Shown here: positions 8,023 to 20,181 of the stretch, one piece after another | Layout of the letters: every line of letters begins with the position of its first letter | Position numbering within the stretch: position 1 is the first letter of the stretch | Origin: Actinomycetes bacterium | GTDB taxonomy: Bacteria; Actinomycetota; Actinomycetes; Mycobacteriales; Mycobacteriaceae | DNA length: 64,000 nt | Assembly: GCA_023461275.1 (NCBI GenBank) | Contig: JAEYMI010000028.1 | Span: forward strand, 151,140-215,139 | Direction of reading: 5' to 3' | Made by a program: the position numbers and the translations under genes | The notes under the pieces: model-generated | Databases searched by the model: none | What the model was told of the DNA's origin: nothing | Seen by the model: the letters and a program-made list of their open reading frames with translations, nothing else

Positions 8023-8944
8023 CGTTGCTGATCGTTGCGGTGGTGATCTCCACCGGCAACTTCGGCTTGCCGTCCTGGGCATTGCCGTTGGGGCCGGGAT
8101 CGATACCACCCTTGGCGACCTTGTCCAACACGGTCAGACCGGCCGGGTCGACCTTGCCGACCACGGTGTAGTTCGGTGCGAGCTCGCTGTCGGACAGGAC
8201 CAGGAAGAACTGGCTGGAGCCGGTGTTGGTCTGCCCCGTCTGCGGGTTGTTGCTGTTGGCGATCGCCACGGTTCCGCGTGGGTAGATCACCGGCTGCGTG
8301 CCCGACATCGGGTCTGCCTTACCGCCGGACTTCAGGTTGGTCGGCAGTTCGTCCGGACTCGACCATCCCGGGCCGCCGGCGCCGGTACCCGTTGGGTCAC
8401 CGCACTGCAAGACCTTCAACGATTCACTGCTGGTCATGCGGTGGCACGGGGTGTCGTTGTAGAACTTGTTCTCCGCCAACGAGATGATCGCCGCGGTGTT
8501 GCAGGCAGCGCCGTTGCGGTCGAGCGTGATGGGAATCGCGCCCTGACTGGTGTTCAGTGTCAGCTGGGCGGTGCCCTCTTTGAGATTGCGATCGGCAGGC
8601 TTGGGGGAGGTGCGCTGCTTGGACTGGCCGGCCTTCATCTCGTCGAGATACTGCTGGGCCTGGGCACGCTGCTCGGCGGGCACCTCGGGCGGAACTTCCT
8701 TGGGCAGCTGTGCGAAGCGGTCGGGCTGATTCTCGTAGCTGCATGCCGTCCATCGGGCCGCCTCGCGGTCGTCGAGGACCTTCTTGACGATCAATGTGGT
8801 CGCGGTCGCCACGATGGCCACCACCACCGCCGTCGAGATCGACGCGATGATGATCTTGCGTTTGCGGGCCACCTGGCGTTCGCGCTCGAGACGGTCCTCC
8901 AGCTTCCGCTTGGCTGCCTCGCGCCGTTCTTCGTTGGTGGTCAC
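8009..8944 (-). CDS. ppiB: Membrane-anchored cyclophilin-type peptidyl-prolyl isomerase
   Basis: 311 residues from GTG 8944. A charged N-terminus (NEERREAAKRKLEDRLERERQ) precedes one membrane helix (IIIASISTAVVVAIVATATTLIV), then a linker and a C-terminal cyclophilin domain facing outward. Domain signatures are NKFYNDTPCHRM (with the catalytic-type Arg), GPGWSSPDE, YPRGTVAIANSNNPQTGQTNTGSSQFFLV and YTVVGKV. It catalyses cis/trans isomerisation of X-Pro bonds, probably during folding of exported proteins. The same gene (Rv2582) stands between rel and the MBL hydrolase in M. tuberculosis. The open frame runs back to 9814, but that extension overlaps the divergent hydrolase and lacks a plausible start. 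Confidence 0.92.
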   Translation of the reverse strand: MTTNEERREAAKRKLEDRLERERQVARKRKIIIASISTAVVVAIVATATTLIVKKVLDDREAARWTACSYENQPDRFAQLPKEVPPEVPAEQRAQAQQYLDEMKAGQSKQRTSPKPADRNLKEGTAQLTLNTSQGAIPITLDRNGAACNTAAIISLAENKFYNDTPCHRMTSSESLKVLQCGDPTGTGAGGPGWSSPDELPTNLKSGGKADPMSGTQPVIYPRGTVAIANSNNPQTGQTNTGSSQFFLVLSDSELAPNYTVVGKVDPAGLTVLDKVAKGGIDPGPNGNAQDGKPKLPVEITTATISNVNDA

Positions 8945-9184
8945 GCTTGTGGCCCCTCCTGAACCTCGTCTGAGTTGACGGATGCGCCGCATCTCCCGGG
9001 TGTCCGGGCACGGCTGCGCCGATGCTACCGCGCAGCCAAAGTGTGCCAGCACAACCTGAGAGTTCCGACAACCGGGTCGGTCACGGCGTGGCCGCGCAGG
9101 TCGGATCCGCGGGTGGCCGTCGCCGTTTGCCACAATGGAACGCGGCCGATCCGCTGTCGGCGACCTGCACACGAGAGGAACCCG

Positions 9185-9904
9185 ATGCTGATCACCGCCT
9201 TCGCCGCGGGGATGTTCCAGACCAACTGCTATGTGGTCGCTGCCGCAGCGGGGACCGAAGCGCTGATCATCGACCCGGGCCAGGATGCCGCTCCGCGCGT
9301 CCGCGAAGTGCTGGCCGAACACAACCTGACTCCGGTCGCGGTGCTGCTCACCCACGGGCACCTCGATCACACCTGGAACGCCACCGAGCTGTGCGACGAG
9401 TTCGCCATCCCGGCCTACATCCACCCCGCAGATCGGCCGATGCTCGCCGACCCGGCGAGCGGACTCGGCCCGGCGCTCGCGCCGATGCTGGCCTCGCTGG
9501 AGTTCCGCGAGCCGCAGAAGGTAATCGACTTCGCCGACGGTGCGGACGTCGAACTCGCCGGACTGCGATTCTCCGTCGACCTCGCACCCGGGCACACCCA
9601 GGGCTCGGTGCTGCTGGGCTTGACCATCGAGCTCGATTCCGACGACGGTCCGCAGACGGTGCCGGTCTGCTTCTCCGGTGACGTGCTGTTCGCCGGCTCG
9701 ATCGGGCGTACCGATCTGCCCGGCGGAAGCCATCAGCAGCTCCTGGACTCGATCGCGTCGAAGATGCTGACCCTGCCCGACGACACGCAGGTTCTGCCCG
9801 GGCACGGCCCACAAACCACAATCGGCGCCGAGCGCGCCACCAACCCGTTCCTCGCCGATCTCTCCGGCGGAACGACCATCAGAAAGGGGCGTTTCGGACT
9901 GTGA
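9185..9904 (+). CDS. Metallo-beta-lactamase-fold hydrolase (glyoxalase II-like)
   Basis: 239 residues from ATG 9185, preceded by GAGAGGAA. The THGHLDHTWN motif is the di-metal HxHxDH signature. The further ligands are the His in LAPGHTQGS, the Asp in CFSGDVLFAGSIGR and the final His in VLPGHGPQTTIG. The order and length match the hydroxyacylglutathione hydrolase-like group found beside hisS in actinobacteria (Rv2581c). These organisms lack glutathione, so the thioester substrate may involve mycothiol or another thiol; that is inference. The stop overlaps the hisS GTG by four bases. Confidence 0.92.
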   Translation: MLITAFAAGMFQTNCYVVAAAAGTEALIIDPGQDAAPRVREVLAEHNLTPVAVLLTHGHLDHTWNATELCDEFAIPAYIHPADRPMLADPASGLGPALAPMLASLEFREPQKVIDFADGADVELAGLRFSVDLAPGHTQGSVLLGLTIELDSDDGPQTVPVCFSGDVLFAGSIGRTDLPGGSHQQLLDSIASKMLTLPDDTQVLPGHGPQTTIGAERATNPFLADLSGGTTIRKGRFGL

Positions 9905-11166
9905 GCGCAGAGTTCCAGGCGCCCAAGGGCATTCCCGACTATTACCCGCCGTCGTCGGCCGACTTCCGTCGGGTGCGCGACACCTTGAGCGAGGCCGCGC
10001 GGCTGGCCGGGTACGGCCACATCGAGTTGCCGATCTTCGAGGACACCGGGCTGTTCGCGCGCGGCGTCGGTGAGTCGACCGACGTGGTGAGCAAGGAGAT
10101 GTACACCTTCGCCGACCGCGGCGGACGCTCGGTGACGCTGCGTCCCGAGGGCACCGCCGGCGTGATGCGCGCGGTCATCGAGCACGGCCTCGACCGCGGC
10201 CAGCTGCCGGTGAAGGTCTGCTACGCGGGACCGTTCTTCCGCTACGAGCGCCCGCAGGCCGGGCGCTACCGGCAGCTCCAGCAGGTCGGTGTAGAGGCCA
10301 TCGGCGTCGACGATCCGGCGCTCGACGCCGAGGTGATCGCCATCGCCGACGAGGGATACCGTCGGCTCGGATTGACCGGGTTCCGGCTCGAACTCACCTC
10401 GCTCGGCGACGATGAGAGTCGGCCGCGGTATCGGGAAGCGTTGCAGGAGTTCCTGTTCGGACTCGATCTCGACGAGCCGACCCGGCAACGCGCGCAGCTC
10501 AACCCGCTGCGGGTGCTCGACGACAAGCGTCCGGAGATCAAGGCGGCGACCGCCGACGCGCCGTTGCTCATCGACTATCTCTCCGACGACGCGCGCGAGC
10601 ACTTCGACGCCGTTCTGGGTCACCTCAAGCGGCTCGGCGTCGCCTACGAGCTCAACCCGCGTCTGGTCCGCGGCCTGGACTACTACACCAAGACCACCTT
10701 CGAGTTCGTCCACGACGGGCTCGGCGCCCAGTCGGGGATCGGTGGCGGTGGTCGCTACGACGGGCTGATGAAACAACTCGGCGGCAAGCAGGACCTGTCC
10801 GGCATCGGGTTCGGACTCGGCGTCGACCGCACCATGCTGGCACTGCAGGCCGAGGGCGTCGCCGACGCCGACGCGGCGCGCTGTGATGTCTTCGGGGTTC
10901 CGCTCGGCGCCGACGCCAAGGCTGAACTCGTCGACCTCGCCGGCCGATTGCGTGCCGCCGGGATCAGCGTCGATCTCGCCTACGGCGATCGAGGCCTCAA
11001 GGGTTCGATGAAGGCCGCCGATCGCTCCGGTGCACGTCTGGCCTTGGTCCTCGGCGACCGTGAACTCGCCGAACGCCGCGTCGACGTCAAGGATCTGCGC
11101 AACGGCGAACAGACTCAGGTGTCGCTGGATGACATCGTCGACGAGGTGCGTCGACTGATTGGATGA
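9901..11166 (+). CDS. hisS: Histidine--tRNA ligase
   Basis: 421 residues, normal for bacterial HisRS. It charges tRNA-His. Class II core motifs are visible: motif 1 region around HIELPIFEDTGLFARGVGESTD, motif 2 FFRYERPQAGRYRQLQQVGVE, the His-specific loops LVRGLDYYTKTTFEF and SGIGGGGRYDGL, and motif 3 GIGFGLGVDRTML. The C-terminal anticodon-binding domain runs from about residue 325. The GTG at 9901 overlaps the upstream hydrolase stop. The last codons and the bases just beyond are partly duplicated 250 bp downstream (see repeats). Confidence 0.97.
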   Translation: MSAEFQAPKGIPDYYPPSSADFRRVRDTLSEAARLAGYGHIELPIFEDTGLFARGVGESTDVVSKEMYTFADRGGRSVTLRPEGTAGVMRAVIEHGLDRGQLPVKVCYAGPFFRYERPQAGRYRQLQQVGVEAIGVDDPALDAEVIAIADEGYRRLGLTGFRLELTSLGDDESRPRYREALQEFLFGLDLDEPTRQRAQLNPLRVLDDKRPEIKAATADAPLLIDYLSDDAREHFDAVLGHLKRLGVAYELNPRLVRGLDYYTKTTFEFVHDGLGAQSGIGGGGRYDGLMKQLGGKQDLSGIGFGLGVDRTMLALQAEGVADADAARCDVFGVPLGADAKAELVDLAGRLRAAGISVDLAYGDRGLKGSMKAADRSGARLALVLGDRELAERRVDVKDLRNGEQTQVSLDDIVDEVRRLIG

Positions 11167-11182
11167 CGTCGTCAGGTCTCCG
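11147..11182 (+). repeat. Direct repeat, copy 1 (3' end of hisS)
   Basis: 36 bases spanning the last codons and stop of hisS and the first 16 bases after it. They recur at 11397-11432, exactly 250 bp downstream, with two mismatches. The shared core is CTGATTGGATGACG followed by CGTCAGGTCTCCG. This looks like a local duplication of the hisS 3' end. Confidence 0.8.
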
Positions 11183-11542
11183 CCAAGGCGAGGGCCTGCC
11201 CGCCGGCCGAGTGCCCCGAGCCGCCAAGGCGAGGGGCGTATCGAGGCCAAGCTCAAGCCGATGGCCCGGAAGCGTGGCACAAACTCGGTGCCACAGCGTG
11301 GCCGCGTAGATAGTTGACGCCGCCTCCCGCTCTCACCGAGCCTGTGTCACGCTTTCGGACGCCTGAGGTTGTGGACAACGCGATTCCGCACGGTGTTGCG
11401 TCGTCTGATTGGATGACGCCGTCAGGTCTCCGACCTGCAGTGAACGCGTTGTGAGCGAACTGTGACCGCGCTGCGGCATCTATTTACTGCTGCTAACGGT
11501 TACGTTGGGCCGGTCCCTGTCGTCGGTGGAAAAGGTTCTCTG
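11167..11542. other. Intergenic region after hisS
   Basis: 376 bases without a convincing gene. It contains two copies of CCGCCAAGGCGAGGG (11180-11194 and 11221-11235), each with a small CGCC-AA-GGCG hairpin that could contribute to hisS termination. It also holds the second copy of the hisS-end repeat and the leader of the next gene. An in-frame upstream extension of the following gene reaches 11462 but has no secretion signal at its start. Confidence 0.6.
11397..11432 (+). repeat. Direct repeat, copy 2 (downstream of hisS)
   Basis: Matches 11147-11182 at 34 of 36 positions with the same orientation. Here it lies in non-coding DNA, so it is a duplicated piece of the hisS 3' end and its flank. 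The 250-bp offset means a whole segment may have been duplicated and since diverged. Confidence 0.8.
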
Positions 11543-12019
11543 ATGCGTCGTTGGTCCTCGAGTAGATTCCGATTGCTGATCGTGAGTGTGGTTGCCGGGT
11601 GCGCGGTGTCGCTCGGTTCGTCGTTGGTCGTCCAAGGACCCGTCGCGAACGCCGCCACCCGAACGGTCAACATCGCTTATCCGGGAACCGCGCTGAGCTA
11701 TCCGGGCCAGCAGATCGACGCCGAGATCGATTCGGGCCGAAAGACGATCACGATCGTGCAGCGCTCGATGTACGGCCGATCCCAGGTCACCGCTCACTGG
11801 GTCAACACGCGAACAGGGCGTTCGGGCGCCACCGGGCTACCTGGCTTTCGTCAGCTGCCCGGGGCGCTTTATCCCGATCGGTTCGCGGTCCTGCCGACCG
11901 GACCCGGACCCGTGCTCGTCTGGGTCACAGGCCGGGTAGAAGGACGCACCGGTCTCATTCCGACCGGATCAGGCTCCTTCGGCTTCCTGCCGCCCAATGC
12001 CAAGCTGATCACCGTCTGA
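11543..12019 (+). CDS. Small secreted protein of unknown function
   Basis: 158 residues from ATG 11543 (MRRWSSSRFRLLIVSVVAGC...). The N-terminus is a Sec-type signal peptide: basic start, hydrophobic core LLIVSVVAGCAVSLGSSLVV, and a likely cleavage after VANAA near residue 41. The mature domain of about 115 residues is rich in Thr, Gly and Pro (TVNIAYPGTALSYPGQQIDAE) and probably beta-stranded; I do not recognise the family. The stop lies one base before the end of the convergent DUF885 gene. An upstream start at 11462 would put 27 residues ahead of the signal peptide and is less likely. The only Cys is inside the signal and not in a good lipobox. Confidence 0.7.
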   Translation: MRRWSSSRFRLLIVSVVAGCAVSLGSSLVVQGPVANAATRTVNIAYPGTALSYPGQQIDAEIDSGRKTITIVQRSMYGRSQVTAHWVNTRTGRSGATGLPGFRQLPGALYPDRFAVLPTGPGPVLVWVTGRVEGRTGLIPTGSGSFGFLPPNAKLITV

Positions 12020-13675
12020 TCAGGCGGTCATCTCCGACGCCAGCACGTCGAGCGTGACGCCGCCCAGCGCCAGCGCGCGGGTGTGGAAGTCCTTGAGCGT
12101 CCACTCGGGATGCGTGGCCAGCGCGGCGTCGCGGGTCTGCTCCCAGACCCGTTGCCCGAGCGCATACGACGGCGCCTGGCCGGGCCAGCCGAGGTAGCGG
12201 TTGAGTTCGAAACCCAGCACCGACCGGTCCATCGCGACCGACGACGTGAGGAACTCCCAGGCCTTCTCGGCATTCCAGATCCCGCCGCCGAGGGCGTCAG
12301 GTGCCGGCAGCTGGCAGTGCACTCCGATGTCGACGACTATGCGCGCCGCACGTAAGCGCTGGGAATCGAGCATGCCCATCCGGTCGCCGGGATCATCGAG
12401 CCAACCAAGCTCGCCCATCAGCCGTTCGGCGTAGAGCGCCCAACCCTCCCCGTGTCCGGAGGTGAAGGACGCGAGCGTGCGCCACGCGTTGAGGTCGTCA
12501 CTGACGATCGCCGACCCGTGCTGAAGGTGGTGGCCGGGGACGCCCTCGTGGAAGACCGTCGTCTTCTCCTGCCACGTATGGAACACCGTCTGACCAGGCG
12601 GCACCGACCACCACATCCGGCCCGGTCGCGACAGGTCCGCCGACGGCTGGGTGTAGTAGATGATTCCCGTCGACGACGGCGCGAGCCGGCACTCCAAGCG
12701 CGTCAGCCGCGCCGGGATGTCGAAGTGGGTGCCCGCCAGCGCGTCGACCGCCTCATCGGAGACGTGCTGCATCCAGTCGACGAACGCCTCGCCCGAGGCG
12801 ATCTGATAGCGCGGATCGGCGTCGAGATGGGCCAGCGCGTCGGTGACCGATCCACCCGGCACCAACCCGTCGGCGATGGCCTGCTGCTCGGCGATGATCG
12901 CGGCAAGTCGCTCATGGCCGTAGGCGTAGGCCTCGTCGGGATCGACATCGGCGCCCAGATACGACGGCAGAAACCGGAGGTAACGTTCGCGACCCACCGC
13001 GTCGTCGGCGACGGCTGCGGGTAACACGTTGTCCCGCAAGAACTCCGCGTACCGGCCGAAGGCGCGGCGTGCGGTACTCAGCGCGGAGTCCAGCGAATCC
13101 GTCAGCTGGGGATCGTCACCGATCGGCGCGGTGTTGGCGGCGATCGAATCGGCCGCGGTGCCCGCCTGCGCGATCACCAATTCGATCTGGCGACGGGCCA
13201 GTGGTGGTCCGTGCGCGACCCGATGTCGGAGTCCGTCGATCATGGTGGTGACGCAGTCGTCGAGCGCGGCGAGGCGCGCCACGAACACCTCGCGCTGATC
13301 TGGGGAGTCGGTGGGCATCAGGTCGAAGATGTCGCGCACCCCTTGCAGTGGCGAGGCGATCACATTGCACTGACCGACCAGTTCGCCTGCCTCGGCCAGT
13401 GCGATCTCGCGGCGCAACGAGTCCGACATGGTCGCCACCGTCACCCGATCGACGTGATCGGTGAGCGGTGTGTCGGCCAGGCGCCGAAGCGCGGAACGAG
13501 CCTCCTCGGCGCGCTCGTCGGCGGCGGTAGGGGAGAAGTCGGTCAGTTGATGGTCGTAACCGCCGATTCCGACCTCGGTGGCGAACAGAGGATCCCGGCG
13601 CGCGCAGCCGAACAGATACTCCTCGGCGACCGCGTCGAGGCGCGTCGCCGCCCGCGCCGCGGTGGGTTCAGTCAC
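12020..13675 (-). CDS. DUF885 family putative zinc peptidase
   Basis: 551 residues from GTG 13675 (VTEPTAARAATRLDAVAEEYLF). The gluzincin-like motif TVFHEGVPGHHLQHGS is near residue 390, giving HExxxHH, followed by a downstream Glu-rich helix (SGHGEGWALYAERLMGELGWL) that would supply the third ligand. N-terminal helices and the motif FDLMPTDSPDQREVF are typical of the DUF885 family. There is no signal peptide, so it should be cytosolic. The substrate is unknown; related proteins are generally predicted carboxypeptidases. It is separated from the downstream zinc peptidase start by the intervening stop of that gene and lies convergent to the small secreted protein. Confidence 0.87.
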   Translation of the reverse strand: MTEPTAARAATRLDAVAEEYLFGCARRDPLFATEVGIGGYDHQLTDFSPTAADERAEEARSALRRLADTPLTDHVDRVTVATMSDSLRREIALAEAGELVGQCNVIASPLQGVRDIFDLMPTDSPDQREVFVARLAALDDCVTTMIDGLRHRVAHGPPLARRQIELVIAQAGTAADSIAANTAPIGDDPQLTDSLDSALSTARRAFGRYAEFLRDNVLPAAVADDAVGRERYLRFLPSYLGADVDPDEAYAYGHERLAAIIAEQQAIADGLVPGGSVTDALAHLDADPRYQIASGEAFVDWMQHVSDEAVDALAGTHFDIPARLTRLECRLAPSSTGIIYYTQPSADLSRPGRMWWSVPPGQTVFHTWQEKTTVFHEGVPGHHLQHGSAIVSDDLNAWRTLASFTSGHGEGWALYAERLMGELGWLDDPGDRMGMLDSQRLRAARIVVDIGVHCQLPAPDALGGGIWNAEKAWEFLTSSVAMDRSVLGFELNRYLGWPGQAPSYALGQRVWEQTRDAALATHPEWTLKDFHTRALALGGVTLDVLASEMTA

Positions 13676-13679
13676 GCTC

Positions 13680-14549
13680 TTACAGGTCGTTGGTCGCGAA
13701 CGTGTCGCACTTGCGCGGATCACCGGACTGATAGCCGATGCCGAACCAGCGCACCCGCTGCTCAGATGATCCGTGCGTCCATCCCTCGGGGTTGGAGTTG
13801 GGGCCCTGGATGGTGTCGTCGCCGATGGCCTTCGCGGTCTGCACCACGCTGTTGATCTGGTCCTGGGTCAGCGGCTGAAGCATCGCGTCGGGACCCTTGT
13901 CGGCGTGGTAGGCCCACACCCCGGCCAGGCAGTCGGCCTGCAACTCGATGCGCACCGAACCTGACTTAGGGCCCTCGGCGCCCATCCGGTTGCCCTTCTG
14001 CAGCACCCCGGTCAGGTTCTCCACGTGATGGCCGTACTCGTGGGCAACCACGTACTCCTGGGCTAGTGGGCCGTCGCTGCCGCCCATCCGCTTGAGGGTG
14101 GCGAAGAAGGTCGGATCGAAGTACGCGGTCTGGTCGGCGGGGCAGTAGAACGGCCCGGTGTCCGACGACGCCGGTCCGCAGCCGGTGTTGACCGAGCCGG
14201 AGAAGATCTTGGTCCGCGGTGGTTCATAACCCGGCATCAGATCGGCCCACACCTTGTTCACGCTGCTGACCGTCGCCACGATGCGGCAGATGTCGTCGGT
14301 ATTGGCCTTCTCGATGGTGCACGACTGGATGTGCTGCTCGATCTGCGACGACGCCGCGGTGTCGGACCCACTGGCCGTCGATGACCCACCACCCATGAGA
14401 TCGCCGGGATTGATCCCGAGGAACAACGCCACGATCGTGATCAGCAGGCCCGCGCCGCCGCCGAGGGCGATACGTCCGCCACCGCCACCGCCGCCACCAC
14501 CACCGGACACCGTGCTCGTGTCGAGTGGACCGCCGCCCTGGAAGGTCAT
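13680..14549 (-). CDS. Neutral zinc metallopeptidase, YpfJ family, membrane-anchored
   Basis: 289 residues from ATG 14549 with GAGGAG before it. After a short start (MTFQGGGPLDTSTVS) comes a poly-Gly run, then one membrane helix (LLITIVALFLGI), then an extracytoplasmic peptidase domain. The zinc motif VVAHEYGHHVENLTG is near residue 167, with ELQADCLAGVWA supplying the expected later ligand and 'PFYCPADQTAYFDPTFF' ahead. M. tuberculosis has the same Gly-rich membrane protein (Rv2575) near aspS. Its role is unknown. The gene ends four bases upstream, in transcript direction, of the DUF885 start, so the two are likely co-transcribed. Confidence 0.9.
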   Translation of the reverse strand: MTFQGGGPLDTSTVSGGGGGGGGGGRIALGGGAGLLITIVALFLGINPGDLMGGGSSTASGSDTAASSQIEQHIQSCTIEKANTDDICRIVATVSSVNKVWADLMPGYEPPRTKIFSGSVNTGCGPASSDTGPFYCPADQTAYFDPTFFATLKRMGGSDGPLAQEYVVAHEYGHHVENLTGVLQKGNRMGAEGPKSGSVRIELQADCLAGVWAYHADKGPDAMLQPLTQDQINSVVQTAKAIGDDTIQGPNSNPEGWTHGSSEQRVRWFGIGYQSGDPRKCDTFATNDL

Positions 14550-14797
14550 CGTGCTCCTCGTGTTCTCCTCGCGGCTCCCGCCGCGTTCGCGCACGGCGAC
14601 CGCCGTGTGAGGTCAGCATATTCGTGCCGACGTCGTCACACAGGCGGCATCTGGTGAACCGATGTCGAATCACCGCGGATCGTCGGGTAATCGGCCGCCT
14701 GACCGGCCGGTAATGGGTCTCCGTAGGATGGCCGGAGGTTGTCATCAGTCCACCCGTGACTCGGCCCCCCTGAAACTCTTTGTTGGAAGGACCTTCT

Positions 14798-16606
14798 GTG
14801 CTCCGCACGCATTTCGCCGGCTCCCTGCGACGCGAGAACGCATCGCAGACCGTCACCGTCGCCGGTTGGGTGGCCCGCCGCCGCGACCACGGTGGTGTGG
14901 TCTTCATCGATCTGCGCGACAGCTCGGGTTTGGTGCAGGTGGTCTTCCGTGATGACGCGGTGGCCGCGATCGCCCACCGCCTGCGCGCCGAATACTGCGT
15001 GGCGGTGACCGGCGTGGTCGAGGTCCGCCCGGAGGGCAGCGAGAACGCGAACCTGGCGTCGGGAGCCATCGAGATCAACGCCACGTCGCTGGAAGTTCTC
15101 AATGAGTCGGCGCCGCTGCCGTTCCAGCTCGACGAGAACCCCGGCGAGGAGACCCGGCTGCGCTACCGCTATCTCGATCTGCGCCGGGAGCGTCCGGGGT
15201 CGGATATCCGGCTGCGCTCCAAGGTGAATGCGGCTGCCCGGGCGGTGCTCGCCGAGCACGACTTCGTCGAGATCGAGACACCGACGCTGACCCGCTCCAC
15301 ACCTGAGGGCGCGCGCGACTTCCTGGTGCCGGCCCGCCTGCAGCCCGGCACGTTCTACGCATTGCCGCAAAGCCCGCAGCTGTTCAAGCAGCTGCTCATG
15401 GTGGCCGGCATGGAGCGCTACTACCAGATCGCCCGTTGCTACCGGGACGAGGACTTCCGCGCCGACCGCCAGCCCGAGTTCACCCAGCTCGACGTCGAGA
15501 TGAGCTTCGTCGACGAGGATGATGTGATCGCGCTCGCCGAGCAGATCGTCGTCGCGCTCTGGAAGCTGATCGGCGTCGAGGTCAGTACGCCGATCCCGCG
15601 GATGACCTACGCCGACGCGATGCGTCGCTACGGCAGCGACAAACCCGACCTGCGGTTCGGTATCGAGCTCGTCGAATGCACCGAGTTCTTCGCCGACACC
15701 CCGTTCCGCGTCTTCCAGGCCGACTACGTGGGTGCGGTCGTGATGCCCGGTGGCGCATCGCAGCCTCGACGCCAGCTCGACGCATGGCAGGAATGGGCCA
15801 AGCAGCGCGGTGCCAAGGGCCTGGCCTACGTCCTCGTCGGTGAGGACGGCACGCTGGGTGGGCCGGTCGCCAAGAACCTGTCCGACGCCGAACGCGATGG
15901 CCTGGCCGCGCACGTCGGCGCGCAGCCCGGTGACTGCGTGTTCTTCGCCGCCGGACCGGTCAAGGCACAACGTGCACTGCTCGGCGCAGCGCGTAACGAG
16001 ATCGCCGATCGCCTCGGCCTGCGCAAGGACGGCGACTGGGCCTTCACCTGGGTCGTCGACGCGCCACTGTTCGAGCCGGCCGCCGATGCCACCGCCTCGG
16101 GCGACGTCGCGGTGGGTTCCGGTGCGTGGACCGCGGTGCATCACGCCTTCACCTCACCCAAGCCCGAATCCCTGGACCTGCTGGAAACAGATCCGGGCGC
16201 CGCACTCGCGTACGCCTACGACATCGTCTGCAACGGCAACGAGATCGGTGGCGGGTCGATCCGTATCCATCGGCGCGACATTCAGGAGCGCGTGTTCGAG
16301 ATCATGGGCATCGGTCACGACGAGGCTCAGGAGAAGTTCGGGTTCCTGCTCGACGCCTTCGCCTTCGGTGCACCGCCGCACGGTGGTATCGCCTTCGGAT
16401 GGGACCGCATCGTCGCCCTGCTGGCCGGCGAAAGCTCCATTCGTGAGGTGATCGCGTTCCCGAAGTCCGGCGGCGGCGTCGACCCGTTGACCGACGCTCC
16501 GGCGGCCATCACCGCACAGCAGCGCAAGGAATCGGGCATCGACGCGAAACCCGTTGTCCGGACCAAGGATGCGGCCGGAGCCGGCGGGGATCAGCCGCCC
16601 GCCTGA
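14798..16606 (+). CDS. aspS: Aspartate--tRNA(Asp/Asn) ligase
   Basis: 602 residues from GTG 14798, with GGAAGGA at 14785-14791 as ribosome-binding site. The TTG at 14780 is rejected because it precedes that site. The N-terminal OB fold (VTVAGWVARRRDHGGVVFIDLRD) binds the anticodon. The catalytic core has YRYLDLRRERP, FVEIETPTLTRSTPEGARDFLVP and YYQIARCYRDEDFRADRQPEFTQLD. A GAD insert of the bacterial type follows, and motif 3 is GGIAFGWDRIVALLAG. Actinobacteria of this group usually lack AsnRS and use a non-discriminating AspRS plus GatCAB; that part is family knowledge. It is divergent from the zinc peptidase; TAGGAT at 14724-14729 is a possible -10 box. Confidence 0.97.
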   Translation: MLRTHFAGSLRRENASQTVTVAGWVARRRDHGGVVFIDLRDSSGLVQVVFRDDAVAAIAHRLRAEYCVAVTGVVEVRPEGSENANLASGAIEINATSLEVLNESAPLPFQLDENPGEETRLRYRYLDLRRERPGSDIRLRSKVNAAARAVLAEHDFVEIETPTLTRSTPEGARDFLVPARLQPGTFYALPQSPQLFKQLLMVAGMERYYQIARCYRDEDFRADRQPEFTQLDVEMSFVDEDDVIALAEQIVVALWKLIGVEVSTPIPRMTYADAMRRYGSDKPDLRFGIELVECTEFFADTPFRVFQADYVGAVVMPGGASQPRRQLDAWQEWAKQRGAKGLAYVLVGEDGTLGGPVAKNLSDAERDGLAAHVGAQPGDCVFFAAGPVKAQRALLGAARNEIADRLGLRKDGDWAFTWVVDAPLFEPAADATASGDVAVGSGAWTAVHHAFTSPKPESLDLLETDPGAALAYAYDIVCNGNEIGGGSIRIHRRDIQERVFEIMGIGHDEAQEKFGFLLDAFAFGAPPHGGIAFGWDRIVALLAGESSIREVIAFPKSGGGVDPLTDAPAAITAQQRKESGIDAKPVVRTKDAAGAGGDQPPA

Positions 16607-16710
16607 GTGATCGGGGTCACCGCGATCGTCATAGTCGGCGAGTGGTGCAAGAGTGTGATGAGATTTCACACCATGGGCACTCGAATCGTGGACGCAATCG
16701 GGGTGATCCG

Positions 16711-20177
<3,467 letters not shown>

Positions 20178-20181
<4 letters not shown>

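Noticed and set aside
14440..14520. Simple-sequence tract (CCG/CCA runs) as a repeat element
   Set aside because: It encodes the poly-Gly linker of the YpfJ-family peptidase, which is normal for this gene.
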